Shown: one piece after another, positions 25,375 to 37,390 of the stretch | How the letters are laid out: each line of letters begins with the position of its first letter | Position numbering within the stretch: the first letter of the stretch is position 1 | Assembly: GCA_021234155.1 (NCBI GenBank) | Contig: JAJEKV010000002.1 | Location: 15,413,428 to 15,477,427 of the forward strand | Source: Isoetes taiwanensis | Taxonomy: Eukaryota > Streptophyta > Lycopodiopsida > Isoetales > Isoetaceae | Length of the DNA stretch: 64,000 nt | Reading direction: 5' to 3' | Made by a program: the position numbers and the translations under genes | Notes under the pieces: model-generated | What the model was told of the DNA's origin: nothing | The model's input: only the letters and a program-made list of their open reading frames with translations | Database searches by the model: none

Positions 25375-27000
25375 TGTGACATTCTCCGAAAATATACGCC
25401 ATAAATACGTATATTTATAGGCCTCGTCAGCCGTACAAGCCTATCACTATAGATTTGTACACCATAGTAAGTGGAAAATGGAGCATAGCTAAGTTATTTA
25501 CATAACTTAGCCAACCTTAGGCTTAAGGCCATTTCCACATGGCCTCAACCTATTGGGCACCCGCCACATGGAAGCATCCCATTGGAGCCACGTGGCAGTG
25601 ACATGGAACCCTAACCTATAAGTATCCTAACCCTAACCCTACGCCACTTTTTGTCTCCACCTACTTTGTGACCTGTTCTTCGCTCGAGACCCTGTTTCGA
25701 ACACCATTCATTGTGGCATAACTCAGATCGACAACGCCAAGGCAATATGCTCATCAGAAGGAGGAGGAATCACTCGACTCATCATCAAGTCATGGAAACT
25801 CGAGGAGTTGGAGGAAGTTCGTTTGGAGCAGGTATTCATAGTAGCTTCATAGGTAGATCATATAGAACCTAGGATTCCAGATGAGCTAGTATCTTATCTT
25901 GCTAGTAGAACCTTTCTATAACCCTCAGTCTAGGTTTGGAACCCTAATCAATGAACCCTAACTGTAAGTTAGATGCATGTGATTAGGATTAAATGTATCT
26001 TCATTATTAATCATAATATGTTGATGTATGATGTTGATTGATCTATGTTTGCACCTCTTGTGTATTGGGAAGGGGGGTAGAGACCTAGTAGCTATTATGT
26101 AGATGATGCTTCGTTTAGACCCTTAGTTCCTATTATTATGCGGCCTGTGCATAGGAACCCACTCGGCTACGGGGGCTATGGAATGACTTAGCACTATACA
26201 ACGAAGCTAGTGGCAAAGTGGATGGAGTTTCCTGTTGAATGTGGCTATTGTAACTGTATAGGCTAGGTCTATGGTCGGTCACTTGTGTAAATGCATGGGT
26301 CCACACTCGGTCAATAAAAGGTCTCACCTCAAGAGCTGTGTGTTGGCTTACTCTTGTTTTGGGAGTTCAATGAAATGAATCGTGTGTTGCCACGCATTAT
26401 GTAGCCAAGGAAACGACCTCGAGAAGGGGAGATGAAAACTCTTCCTAGCTCATCGCACCGGGAGATGTGACTCGGAGTAGTCTCATGGGTGATACCATGA
26501 GACCACGATCCGCGCAGTTATAGACACAATTCGCCCGGACGAAGCCAATGCAAGAAAAGTATGCAATGTGAGGGGCGGAGGGCAGGGCCATTACTACCTA
26601 TTGTTTATAGCCAGCCCTCGCCATCATGGTATTCTGTCAGTTTATCTTGTAGCGCAAATTCGCCGGGCCTACTTCTACGAGTCTGAGCTCGGTAGAGCTC
26701 TCATGTTTTATGGCATGTTGATATCTTTTGTTGACCGCGGATGTATGGATGTGCTACCTCGAGGTAGTTAGATGTATTGCTATTAAGGCGCCGACATTAT
26801 GTTATAGCTCAGCTGTATAGGATCCCATACATGAAGGGCGCCAAGGCATCTCCATGTCCCCTTCCAACACTATTAGGGTATCTTGGCGCATGATAGATGG
26901 AGGGCCATGCGCCAGAGGGTCGATGGGAGATTTCCACGATTGCGGAATCGCAAGGCCATATATATAGTAGGAGCCGACCAAACTATATAATGAAAGGTCA
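25375..27000 (+). repeat. 3' LTR of the gypsy element
   Basis: It starts TGTGACATTCTCC after the polypurine tract. A TATTTATAGG box lies near 25,410 and another TATA-like site (CTATAAGTATCC) near 25,616. From about 26,270 to 26,990 it matches, with scattered differences, the reverse complement of the split LTR at the right end of the window: shared words include TATGGTCGGTCACTT, GGGTGATACCATG and TCTCATGTTTTATGGCAT. The exact 3' boundary is not certain. About 1.6 kb is long for an LTR but within the range seen in plants. Confidence 0.7.
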
Positions 27001-27526
27001 TTGTAGTACAATAGACTTTTATGAAGATAAGTTCAAAAACAGTAGATTGGGCACTTGTTTTGGCCTCTTTCATTCTTACTTTAGACATGATAAAGTACGG
27101 GTCAAGCTCGTGACGATTTTTCTTTTTTTTGATGTATTATAGGATTTGTGGTATAAAACAAGGTGACGGATCAAACGCGAGACTAATGACCTCGCGAATT
27201 GCACTAATAAAAAGCATCTTTTGTAGATTCCTAAGATTCCCTTTAATTCAAATGCTTACTTTGGGGTCACTTAAAAAATAGACTACAAATTTAGTTAACA
27301 GTGTGCTCTTTTGGCGCTCTAATTATTAAAAATGCTTCTTTACTTTCCGCGGGTAATTCATTTTGGGTGTCCTAAAAACAAAAAAAAAACTTGGGAAGTA
27401 GCAATTACAAGAAATCAACAAAAAAAAAATAGTTGGAATCTGCCATAGTACAACTTTTTAAAAGCTAGCAAGAAAGGAAAAATATGTGTTCCGTTAGTAA
27501 ATTTTAGAAAACCTCGAGATAAGGTG

Positions 27527-29830
27527 CTATGCGCCGCATAGACAAATCTCTCAGTAGAAATTTTTGTATACCAAAAATAATACAAATCACTCCTAAAAGT
27601 CAGTATGAGCTTGAACTTTCACTTAAGATCTAAAAAGCTTGCAAAGAAGGCACACATGTGTTCATTCACCAAGCCCGAACAAACTTTAAGATAAAAATGT
27701 CTATGCGCCAACATAGACAAAATTCAAGACAAAAATTATTTCAGCAAATGAAATAAAAAGTACTCCAAAAGGTCTTTTGTTTAATATTCAACATCATTGG
27801 TAAAGCTTATACAAGCTTTGCACGCGAAAAAAGCAAGAGTGTATCACAACAAATCACCAAAAAGTCTTGCTTGCTTTTCTCTGCAAACAACTACGTGACA
27901 AAAATATTAAAGCTCTCAAGGTAAAAGGTGAATGTAACTACAAATTTAAGACCTTACAATAGCAGCTTCTTGCCGTGGTTGCCAATCGGCGAGCGGCTTC
28001 ATCAGAACGCCGCTATACTCTATATCGGATTCTTCATCTCCACTACTAGGACCCTCTGTTGTTCGTCAAGAACTGACTTAAGTAGGCTCCTCGCTTTTTC
28101 AGTTGTCGGCCCGAGCTGGGTTCTCGATTTGTTCCTTCAACAATGTAAATCATGAAGCCGCGGTTTATTATCAACCTCAAAGTGTAAAAGTCAGAGGTAA
28201 GGACAAATGTTCTCTTATCTAAGCCTACATCATCCACGCGGATTCTTGTTCATTGTTTTCCTTCCTTCTTGGACAGAACGGTTTTATATCATATTCCACA
28301 AGAGGTGGATCAGAAAGCCTTAGTGGCATACCAAAGGAACCTTTACAACTGAAGGAAGGTTATCTTGAAGGTAATATCTTTGACCCTTGCAATCCAAAAG
28401 GACGCTTCCTCATCGGCCATCCGTTGAAGGGACTCGCTATTAACATGTCCTTTTGTAAGTCTCTGCAAGCTCGAGTTTGACCGACTTTCTTTTTATCGCT
28501 TTTCTCGCCCCTAAATACATTTGACGTCAGGTTCTTGTTGTTCACTAAAGCTGGGAGTGCAGTCCCGATCGCACTTTCCTCGTGAATTTTGAATGTGCTG
28601 TGACGTCACTACAAGGTCATCTAAAGGGAACTCTAAGACAAAGGTTCTTCAAGATCTTTGTTAAACTGCCATGACTCCTCAAACTTCGCCTTTCCCACCA
28701 GCGCTATTCACGCCATCAAGTACTTAAATCCCAACCGTGATGTTTTTTCCATGTTGGCCACGCAGACAAAGGGATCCTGGCTGGATTCTTTTTGGTGTAG
28801 TCAATGGAACTTTAGGGCCGCTGCAAAGCTCTTTTCATTTCGTAACGGCCCTCAAAATGACTGGAGGGGTTACAGCATTACCTTGAAGATGCTTTCCGCT
28901 ATAATTTTGAATTTGACATGATGCTGAAATGTCAAATTATTTAGCGGTGGATGGCGTGATTCAAAAGACTGCTTTTGAAAAAGTCAAATTCACGGAATCG
29001 ACAGTCTCGCCAAGACCTCATAACCGTTCTATTTCTCGTAAGATTGTTCAATCACTTCCAACAAGGAGTCAAGATGCAAGCTTTTTTCCTCATGAAGTCT
29101 CAATCGGGTGCTTAATCGAACATCCGTCGACCGCGTCATGTGTGTGACCCACTAGAAGAAAGCCCACTTTAAATCTTCCAAACATGCTAAGCTCTACCAA
29201 AGATAGCACAAGTAGCAGAATACCCGTTTTTTATTCTCCGTGGTATTGTCCAACAGACATAAAAGCACCGGAGGTAGCTTTTCTTTGCCAAAGAATATCT
29301 TGTTAAGAATTGTCACAAAGAAGGTTAGATCACCATGAATAAGTAAGTCAAGTAAACTCAAGCAGCCCACCACACCATTAAAAATCGTACCAACCAAATG
29401 CAACTCCTCAAAAATCCGCCTCGCAACTCTTTTTTAGGAACATTCACAAAGTGAGGCAGGTTTGTTCTTTTCCTCGTCCATGTCAATCACAACCGCATAA
29501 CGGTGAATGGTTTTCCAAAGATTTTTTTCATGCTTCGCAAGTTTCCTTCTCTCTAAAGCCCGAGCCTCCTCTCTGCTCTTGAGCCGCCGCGAATTTGATC
29601 TGCAACAAAATCGAGAAGCTTTACGCTTTACTTAAACAGATCGCTAAAATCGTGGTCCCCGCGCTTGCGCCGCATAGACACAACACTTTGCTCGAAAGTG
29701 GACATGAAGACTAACCGCGCAAACTCTTGTTTTGCCCATGACGCGCGATAGACAAAAACACTCTTCCCCATGCCGCGATAGGCAAGATTGATTTTGACTA
29801 AGCCGCCGCATGATCGCGAAAAACATTGAT
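27527..29830. repeat. P2 palindromes, left cluster
   Basis: Copies of the P2 core, consensus GTCTATGCGCCGCATAGAC, occur at 27,527-27,543 (CTATGCGCCGCATAGAC intact), 27,699-27,720 (loop CCAA), 29,663-29,681, 29,733-29,757, 29,767-29,785 and a weak copy near 29,805. Most are followed by AAA or ACA. Spacing is irregular, so this is a dispersed family and not a tandem array. Confidence 0.75.
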
Positions 29831-30880
29831 TGTGCACGCAGTAGGTAAACATGAACTTAGGTAATTACTTTCCTGCTAGAACCTTAGTCGAGATCTCTCC
29901 TTCAAAAGAGAACAAAGTTGCGCAGACGGAAAACCTCGCTGCGGTTCCTTCGAATCCTAACGGTGTTAAATTCCCCGCCTACAAATCAAGGAAGTAGGAG
30001 TAAGAAAGGAATCATCCCGGCCGAAGAGATCTTTGTACAAGGAATAGACCTCTCTTTCTTGCAAAAGTTATCCATTAGATGATAAACTCCATCGCTTAAG
30101 TAACCTTTCGCACTACTGCCAAAGAAATCCACAAGCCATTCCTTCGGGCTTCTAAACAAAGACATGCCAATCGCTTTTTGGGTGATGAGTCATCAATACG
30201 ATTCAAATCCGCTGCTGCGACTTCCAGCCGTCTTCACGCTACCTAAGGTATGTATGCTTTTGAAAGCTAGTTGACAAACAACTTTTCTCATCAAGTAGTA
30301 AGAAAAGTTGTCTCCGGCTCTTCCGCCCTCGACGCTATTAGCCAGTAAGCTTCCTGGTCACCCCGGCCGTTACGTAAAGCTATGCCTTAAGTTCCTAATG
30401 GCGTAAAATGTGAAGGATCGCGAAACATTTTTTCGACAGCGTGTTAGCCTCTTAAAGGCCTCGTGTATAGTTTCATCTGATTAATTAGAAGATTTTACTG
30501 AGAATCTGCCTACGTAACGCCAAATATCCTCCAAGCATGTTCGAGCTCCTAAAAGGAGAAGGTATCAAAAGAGAAGGACTCTCCTATTTTCCCATGAAGG
30601 AGATGGAGAATATTTGCCTTGGTGGTTGGCTGTGCTAAGGAGTTCTAAATTTACACGAGCTTAATGCATATTATGTGAGGGTGAAGGAGGATAAAATGTG
30701 GAAGAAGAGGGGCGGATCAATGTATTGTGACTGAGACTCCTCCATTTCTTTTGCCGAGGATTCTTGCCATGTTTTGTAATGTACCGTGGGAGGTGAGGGA
30801 GAGCAGAACTTACCACCAAAAATCTAAACAAAATGTCGTGGACTTCCGTGCTTAACATGGATCACCGTTCTATATGTTTG
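27900..30880. other. E2 left interior, no assignable gene
   Basis: Open stretches of 60-90 codons exist on both strands, but none shows a motif that can be named, and all are shorter than expected for a working gene. The G+C content is closer to that of the coding fragments at 32.6-35.4 kb than to the AT-rich flanks, so decayed or intron-split coding sequence is possible. Confidence 0.3.
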
Positions 30881-30943
30881 CTGTAAGACAAAAGCAAATT
30901 TTGTGTAAGACTTACTTGTATGCATTAGGTTGCTAATTAGCAA

Positions 30944-32429
30944 GTCCTATGCGCCAAGATAGGCAAATCCTCAATGTAGTCCTATACATTCCACTTAACA
31001 AACTTCTAAGCACGCATGGGATTAGCAAATACTATGCACGCATAGGTTCAAGAATAAACATAAGTCTACTCAGCCGTTCGCGGCGCTATGGATGGCCTTC
31101 CCCAAACAAACACTTTGTACGCACAGTTCAAGAAATAAACAGGTGTCTACTTCAGCTTGCCTATGCGCCGCATAGACGGCAATAGTACTCATATAAGCAA
31201 CCCCATGGGAAAAAAAATAAACGTCCATGTATCTTCCATACCTAAAACCCAAGAACTACTTAATACCTGAGTATAAATAGGCCAACCGGGCAGTCATTTC
31301 TCACATAGATGGCCTTGCCTCTAGGCCACCAAGACCACCGCCCCGCCGAAGCCCTCTTCTTCTCCCAAGTTTGCATCTCCATACAACTCAGATAGCACTC
31401 ACCAAAATGGCAAGTGTGTCTGCTGCACGGTTTTCCCCGCCTCTAGTGTAGTTATTAGTGTGATTTTAGAATTAGTTTGTTGCATTTTGATGTTGTTAGC
31501 TTGTGTGGAAATGAAAATAGGTTAGTTGCAATCTACTTTTAGATATTTGTTCTGTGATATTTTGTATTTTGTAAAGGCAAATATGGTGTAGTTGTTATAA
31601 AGAAGTCTTATGTATGCGATAGATAATGGCTTTACTCCATGCCGCATAGACACAATTCTTTTTTGTCCTTGCACGCTTGGAGTAGTAGGTTATTATTGTA
31701 GTTCATGCGCGCATAGACACAATTTTTTTGTCCTTGCACGCAGAGACAAAACTTAAGGTGTCTATGTCAAGATAGATATCCTAGGTTTTGTCTCTGCAGA
31801 TGCATAGACAAAAACTATTTATACGTGAGGACGCATAGACACACTAGGTATTTCGTCTACTTGTCATTAGACAACAATCCTAGTGTGCGTCTATGCTTAT
31901 TAGGTTTATTATGTTTTTGTTTTCACTCTTTTTACTTCTAGTCTCATTGTTTTTGTAGCATTCTTTTATTTTTCTCGACTGCTGTGCTTTATATTTCAGA
32001 GGGAAGAAACCCAAAGGTGAAAGCCTTCTCGTGATGTGCAAGCTCCCAAGCTCCCCTACCTTTACCACTGCAAACATGGACCCGAACAGATGACGGTTCT
32101 CTCGTAGGAACCGGCTAATGGTTAATCATTCGAGGTGGTGAATATCCTCGCACACTCCACTATGTGTATCCAGATATTGCCACTAAATCTTCCCTTGCCA
32201 AAGTCGGTTGACCGGATCAGATTTTTAAGAAGTGGCAGAATCACCGAATACAACTTTTCAAGATGGCTACAATAACGCATCACCACCACCGTGAAAGGTG
32301 AGAAGACACCACCATGTTTTTAGACTCCAGTATGTCCGCTAATGAGAACGCCTAAGAATTCATAGCTGTGCTTGTTTCAAGCAACAAAAGGTAAGCATTT
32401 CTTTAGTTTGTCTATGCGCCGCATAGGGT
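30944..32429. repeat. P2 palindromes, central cluster
   Basis: Copies at 30,944-30,967, 31,032-31,046, 31,159-31,182 (TGCCTATGCGCCGCATAGAC), 31,637-31,655, 31,702-31,720, 31,758-31,780, 31,787-31,813, about 31,829-31,842 and 32,410-32,429. The arms CTATG/CATAG are kept while the centre varies (CGCCG, CGCCAAG, CACG, GCCG, TCAAG). Arms conserved around a changing centre suggest selection or copying of the inverted structure. Confidence 0.8.
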
Positions 32430-32559
32430 TTTTCTTAACTTTTTTTTGCGGTGATCTTGTGTTCAATCAACCTGATGCTTATGCGTAAGGATCCACTCTT
32501 GAACCTATTCAAGCGTGGGTGAAGCGTAAATGAAAGAGCCGAGGTGTATTTGAGGTAGA

Positions 32560-34020
32560 TCCAGATGTAGAGCAAGGGGTAGAGCCGAGAGAGATGGAAT
32601 ACCGATAAAGAGGTGGAACAGACTTGAGAGTTCTGGAGGAGGAAGAACTGATTTGCCAAAAAGAAGAAAAAAAAGACGCAGCGGATCAAAGAAGGCAAGC
32701 TCAGACAAACAACAATCTGTGTCAAGGGAAGCGGTCAGAAAAGGGAGTCTTCGGCGTAATCTCTGCCCAAGGCACCGCATCAAGATAGCCTCAAAGGGCA
32801 AGGACGCAGGGCTCCAAAATGCCGGAGGACATTGAGAAGAGGTGCCGTGCCCGCATTATGCATTTGCTGCATTGATAGAGTAGTTGTGCCCAAAGGACCC
32901 TCAGGTAAATGTGCCGCTGCGGTGTAAGAAAGATTTATCCGGACCACCGCGCCTTAAAAGAGAGAATCAGTATGGTGGCCGTAATGCAATCGCGGTTCCT
33001 ACACATAGTGATTGTCGACCCTAAGTACCGTAAAAACCTTAAATAATTTAAGAAAGAAGAGGCTGACAATTACATGTACATTGTGATTGGTGGAACACAC
33101 ACATTTAAGGCAAAAAGGCGTAATTGAAAGAACTTGCTAAGCAATCTTCATCTCTATCATTGCCTAATGCTTGGTGGCAACCGGACAAGCAAAACTCGCT
33201 TACAGTGAGCCACAACGACAACCCATCAAAGCTGAGCATGAGCTTGTCGATAAAATTAAATTTATGCACGTAGAATATGATAATTATAGGGCAGAGAACC
33301 CTGAAAGAAAGCATACAAAGGATGATCCGCACGCTTATCTCGCTTTTAAAGGAGCAATGTGCAATTGAGTGCCGCTTGACTTACTAATCGCAAAGATGCT
33401 GTGGACTTCATTGATTAAATACGCATAACTGCTTGAAGCGCTTTCGTGCACGGCCGCGTAAGTTTCCTTAGTTGTTGTGTTTGAATTTACCTTACTCCAT
33501 GCGCCAAGCATAGACACTCAATCTTCTTTAGGTGTGCAATTTATTTGGGATCCGCAGAGGTACTTGATATGTATGATCGTACCTTGAAGACAAAGGGGAA
33601 GAAGCCTGAGACAAAAAGAAAAAGGAGAGCCCTCCAAACAAAAGGATATGAGTGTGATGCCTTGAGGAAATGCGGTGGCCTCAAAACATGGACAAAGTTT
33701 GGCAGGTTCTCGCAAAAAGTTGTCGACGCGCTTCAATTTAGAAGAAATGCAAGACGAAGTTTAAACAAGCAGTAATTGGCCACTTCACAGAGGTTTTGTC
33801 TCAGACTGATATCAAGCATCGCAGCCAAAAGATTGTGCTACGGTCACAAACAACTAATGCTCCATTTAAATTCAAGTATACCCTGGGAAAAAAAAAAGTT
33901 CAGAGCCGCACTTACTTCCTCGTCCGATGAGAAAAATAAAACAATTTGCCTCAAATTTTACTAACTGGCAAGTATTTGCTTTTGCTTTTTATCTTGCATC
34001 TAATTATTTGTCTGGAAGAG
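32560..34020 (+). pseudogene. E2 plus-strand coding fragments, weakly ParB-like
   Basis: A basic stretch (KRRKKRRSGSKKASSDKQQS, 32,656-32,715) is followed by RKIYPDHRALKERISMVAVMQ (about 32,928), then NYMYIVIGGTHTFKA (about 33,070-33,117) and, after a frame change, ELAKQSSSLSLPNAWWQPDKQ. Next come a charged stretch at 33,217-33,366 and a basic one at 33,545-33,775 (LKTKGKKPETKRKRR). A hydrophobic strand ending in GG(Q/T)H resembles the ParB-type VGGQH turn. This is resemblance only. The fragments are in one orientation and could be exons of one gene with introns or frame errors between. Confidence 0.35.
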
Positions 34021-35615
34021 CAAGGCCAAGATAGACAAAGCAAGCCCTTACTCCTTACTCCATAGCAAAGATTTAGTTTTGTCCATGCGCCGCGATAGAC
34101 AAAACTCCCCGCCTTTGTCTGCGCGCCGCATGGGATAAAACTAAATCTTTGTTGTGCGCAGTAATAAAGAAAGTTGATGTCGCTTGCCATGCACGCATGG
34201 AGTTGCAGTTGTACCTACTTTCTTTTATCTTGGCAGAGAAAAAAAAGACCCTATGATTCTCACCGTGTTTCTTGACTTGGTGAAGCAAGCAAAGATGAAA
34301 GAGCTAAGTTGAAAAGGGTACACGCAGGCCGACAAAGCGACAGTACCGAAAGTGCTTTTGAGAATTTTTGATGTAGCCTTGGCCACCAATGCCTCTACCA
34401 AGTCTACCAGGGGATTGTGAAGATAGTCAGAGTGTTGAAACCGGTGACTACTCCTGATCATTATTTCTAATATACCCCACGGTTTAAGTTACCGACAAAT
34501 GAGGTGACGACGCCTTTTAAGGCACGCAGAGTTTGACTCGTCAAACGCTGGTAAAGCTAAACACAAAGACTCTTTGTGGGAGGGATCGTTGTCTTTCACT
34601 CCACCAACCAAGCCGGGCTTGGTTCAAGCAACTGGCGAACATCGCACGCCGGATTCGAGCCTCTGATATGGTAAGTCCAAGATCTCTTTTAAACTTGGTG
34701 TCCCTGAACGCTCGACTTCTTTTCTTATATTTGTTTTTATTGCGGTGAAGACCAACATCCGGTGGCCATGGTGGGGGTGCTAGACTTATAAACGATTTGA
34801 ACAGATTCACATCGCTACTACAAAGACACTCAGGCACCGTGACCTTACAACACTACAACAATACGTGGAATGGACTACCGAATAAGTCTTCCAGCCCCTC
34901 GCAGCTATTAATGGCTGGACCGACCCGCTCACTGCACGATTGTCAACCCGGCACTGCAGTTTCCCAGCAGCCTAATCACCGTGCTTCGAATGTTTTCACA
35001 AATCGTGAGACTGGGTTGTGATGCATTTTCGGCTCGTACCACCATTTCCATGTGCTTTGAGGAAGGGTCAACCGTTGCAAAAGTGAGTATGATTCTATAG
35101 TGTTGTTTTACAAGTCCGTGATATGTTCTTAATGAATCCTGCCTCGATGAGAAACAAGAAGTGTGAAGGATGTGGCGACCAAGCAGAATAAGGCCAGATA
35201 CAGATGCTCAGACGTGCAACACCGATCACCGCTTTATATGTTGAGTTGTTGCCAGTGGTATAAAGAACCCAGGTGGAAAAAACCGGAAGAGGAAGAGGAA
35301 GAGGAGGGAAGAAACTAACCAACAACGGTGAAGAACAATAATGCTTCGGCGATGACCCCCTTAAAGATAAGGAGGTCCCCATGACATTTAAAATTGTGTG
35401 TCCGATTATAAACTCCAAAAAATAACATTTTATTTTTAAATATTGATCTTCAAAAGAAATCGTCTCATAGGGTGGGGAGTATGTCTATGCGCCAAGATAG
35501 ACATGCCTTTTCTTTAAACTATACCCTGATGAAAACGCTTCATCATTATTTGCACTTAAATGATGACTTTTTAAAATGGCTTATTTAAATAGGTGCATGT
35601 CTATGCTGCATAGGA
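33496..35615. repeat. P2 palindromes, right cluster
   Basis: Copies at 33,496-33,517, 34,077-34,106 (TTTTGTCCATGCGCCGCGAT and its complement arm), 34,114-34,140, 34,187-34,203, 35,481-35,506 (ATGTCTATGCGCCAAGATAG, then ACAT) and 35,593-35,615. The last two lie within 500 bases of the right end of E2. No copy was found outside 27.5-35.6 kb. Confidence 0.75.
34255..35420 (+). pseudogene. E2 plus-strand coding fragments, unknown
   Basis: Frame-broken plus-strand text with coding character: ILTVFLDLVKQAKMKELS (about 34,257), a segment ending at a good donor (TCTGATATG/gtaagt, about 34,670), and a highly acidic run of Glu codons (about 35,285-35,310). The product is not recognised. These pieces follow the fragments at 32.6-34.0 kb in the same orientation and may belong to the same gene. 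Confidence 0.3.
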
Positions 35616-36169
35616 TTTTATCTATTTTACATCATATTTTGGCCTTGTATCATTTTTTTGCGCTTCTTTGATGCTTCTAACTGCTTCTTAGTATTGTGTT
35701 TGTGTGTAATGGCCGTGTCAAGTGAAAAAGCTGCTTAAAAATACTACCAAAACAACCTCCCTTTTTAATTATAAATGTTGTACTTTTGTTTGTTTCTTTC
35801 TAAAAATGCACTTTTTTTAAGGTCAAAAGGACCGCTTATCTAAATGTTTTCTTAAGATATGCCAAAAGTACCAAATTTTGGGGTTTTTGAAAAGGAATCT
35901 TTTGGGACTAACGCACTACGTGTCATTAGTGCATTGATCCACACCTTGTTTATATATAATGTTTTATATGTTATTCATGAACATGTCAATAAAAGTGGAG
36001 TTTTTTTCTAAAAAAAAAAAAAACGTCTCCCTATAACACACCAAAACAACTTTGGTTGAGGTTCATAAATAACAAATCTGCTATTCGATTGGTGATTGCT
36101 GGTTATTATGACAAAGAGAATCTTATATGTTATTTTAGTTGGATCATGTTGCAAAGAGGATATGATAGG

Positions 36170-36429
36170 TAGTCAATTGCTACGAGATGGTGATATATAT
36201 CTAACTTTTTAACATTGATTCTGAGAATAACAAATCCAATCACTTGTTTTGGTGGTATGCAATGCAAGACAACCACCGTATATTACAGCTATCAAAATAG
36301 TATACGATGATAGATACGATATTGTGACGACCGTACATGTGTCGAAGGTACACGACATGTAGTAGAATATGACAGGAGAAGACTTCGTAATGGACAAGGT
36401 AGGTAAAGAAACAAGGGTGGTTGGTAGCC
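36170..36429 (+). repeat. 260-bp direct repeat, left copy
   Basis: Starts TAGTCAATTGCTACGAGATG and ends near GGGTGGTTGG. It matches 38,142-38,403 almost base for base, except a replaced stretch of about 40 bases (36,258-36,298). The two copies are 1,972 bases apart in the same orientation. Confidence 0.9.
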
Positions 36430-36639
36430 AGTGTTCGAAAAACTTTTGGTATGGGACAGGAAAATTTCCTACATCTTGTCCATAGAACCCAAGAATTTCA
36501 AAAACATAAATCAAATAAGATCCTATTTTTTTTAAACAGCAATTTCTTTCTTAAGCAGAAAGTTAATCTAACTAAAGTAAATAACGCAATTACAAACTCC
36601 AAACCAAAGATTCTCATTGAAACTTCATAATGTGCCAGC

Positions 36640-37390
36640 CTTTAGAAATTGCTTCAATACATTACATAGGCTTCATCAGTTGCTTCATCAATCCAATACA
36701 CCTCAAACTACACTTGACGATTAAGATTCACTTCTTCCTCCAGCATTTTGGCCACAAATTGACAAACTCAGCACATGCTTTGTCGTCAAGTATAAAGTGA
36801 TGGAACACTTGCTTCACATGCTCATTAAGGCACAAAGAGAGCCATATTTTGATAAGCCAAACTTTCTTTGGGCAACAAAATAAGCACACCTAAAACAGAT
36901 TCAAACTTGGTTTTCAATCATCTCTTCTTTTCTTTTCTACTTTATGCAAGCCATTCTGTTCTTATTGCAGCCCAAGCATACCGTCTATGCTCATCACTTT
37001 CAAGATGCTCCTTAAAGGCTGTAGTCTCTGCCCAGAGCCTTCCCTCTACCAAAAGCACTTAGTTTTGGGTTGTTGTCAAAATCTTACAAAATGCTCTACC
37101 CATCTCGTAGAATTAAATTCCAACCAATCATAGTCTTCTAGCCGAGTCCTTCCAAAGCTTTCTTCTCGACTCAAGGCTTATCTTGGCTTTTTTCAGCATC
37201 ATCTTCTTCATTATCTACCACAACCACAACCTCGAGTAGAGCTATTGCTGATATCCAAGACCGTCTTCTTTTGCATCATGTGTCCTAAACCCACTCATGT
37301 GTAGGAGAGATACAAGTTCAGCTCTTTAGGTTGAGCAACTTGACTCTCTTTTCCGGGTTGAGGTGTCATCGTGATAGACCCTATCAAATA
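36640..37390 (-). pseudogene. Zinc-finger transposase-like remnant
   Basis: On the minus strand, 37,110-36,960 reads FCKI..DNNPKLSAFGRGKALGRDYSL and then, one frame on, KEHLESDEHRRYAWAAIRTEW. A Cys-containing FCxI segment followed by HLxSxxH is the layout of BED/TTF-like fingers that precede hAT-type transposases. A WLEF segment just before (about 37,115) fits as well. The second Cys is lost and the frame is broken, so the copy is dead. The family call is tentative. Confidence 0.4.

Larger units (their letters stand above)
20600..27000 (+). mobile_element. Ty3/gypsy LTR retrotransposon, 5'-truncated
   Basis: The domain order gag zinc knuckle, protease, RT, RNase H, integrase, polypurine tract, 3' LTR is the Ty3/gypsy (Metaviridae) order. 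No 5' LTR is visible: the gag-like part starts abruptly near 20.6 kb, next to the SWIM-gene remnant. Every long domain is broken by stops or frame shifts. No chromodomain is seen after the integrase. The 3' LTR is related to the split LTR at 50.5-51.08 and 63.52-64.0 kb. Confidence 0.85.
27149..35960. mobile_element. Island E2: probable DNA transposon, imperfect TIRs
   Basis: The left end (27,149-27,235) reads GTATAAAACAAGGTGACGGATC...ACTAATGAC. The reverse complement of the right end (35,890-35,960) reads ATATATAAACAAGGTGTGGATC...ACTAATGAC, and both continue into AAAAG and AGATTCC words. Similarity fades outside these points. The 8.8-kb interior holds plus-strand coding fragments (32.6-35.4 kb) and about 20 copies of a private palindrome. 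No target duplication was identified, so the exact ends are approximate, and the TIR call is by eye. Confidence 0.5.

Noticed and set aside
25610-25660. Interstitial telomere-like CCCTAACCCTA
   Set aside because: Only two or three short units inside an LTR. Too short to indicate a telomere remnant.
27527-35615. CRISPR-like array
   Set aside because: Spacing of the P2 repeats is irregular (tens to thousands of bases), no leader or cas gene is present, and the context is plant transposon DNA.
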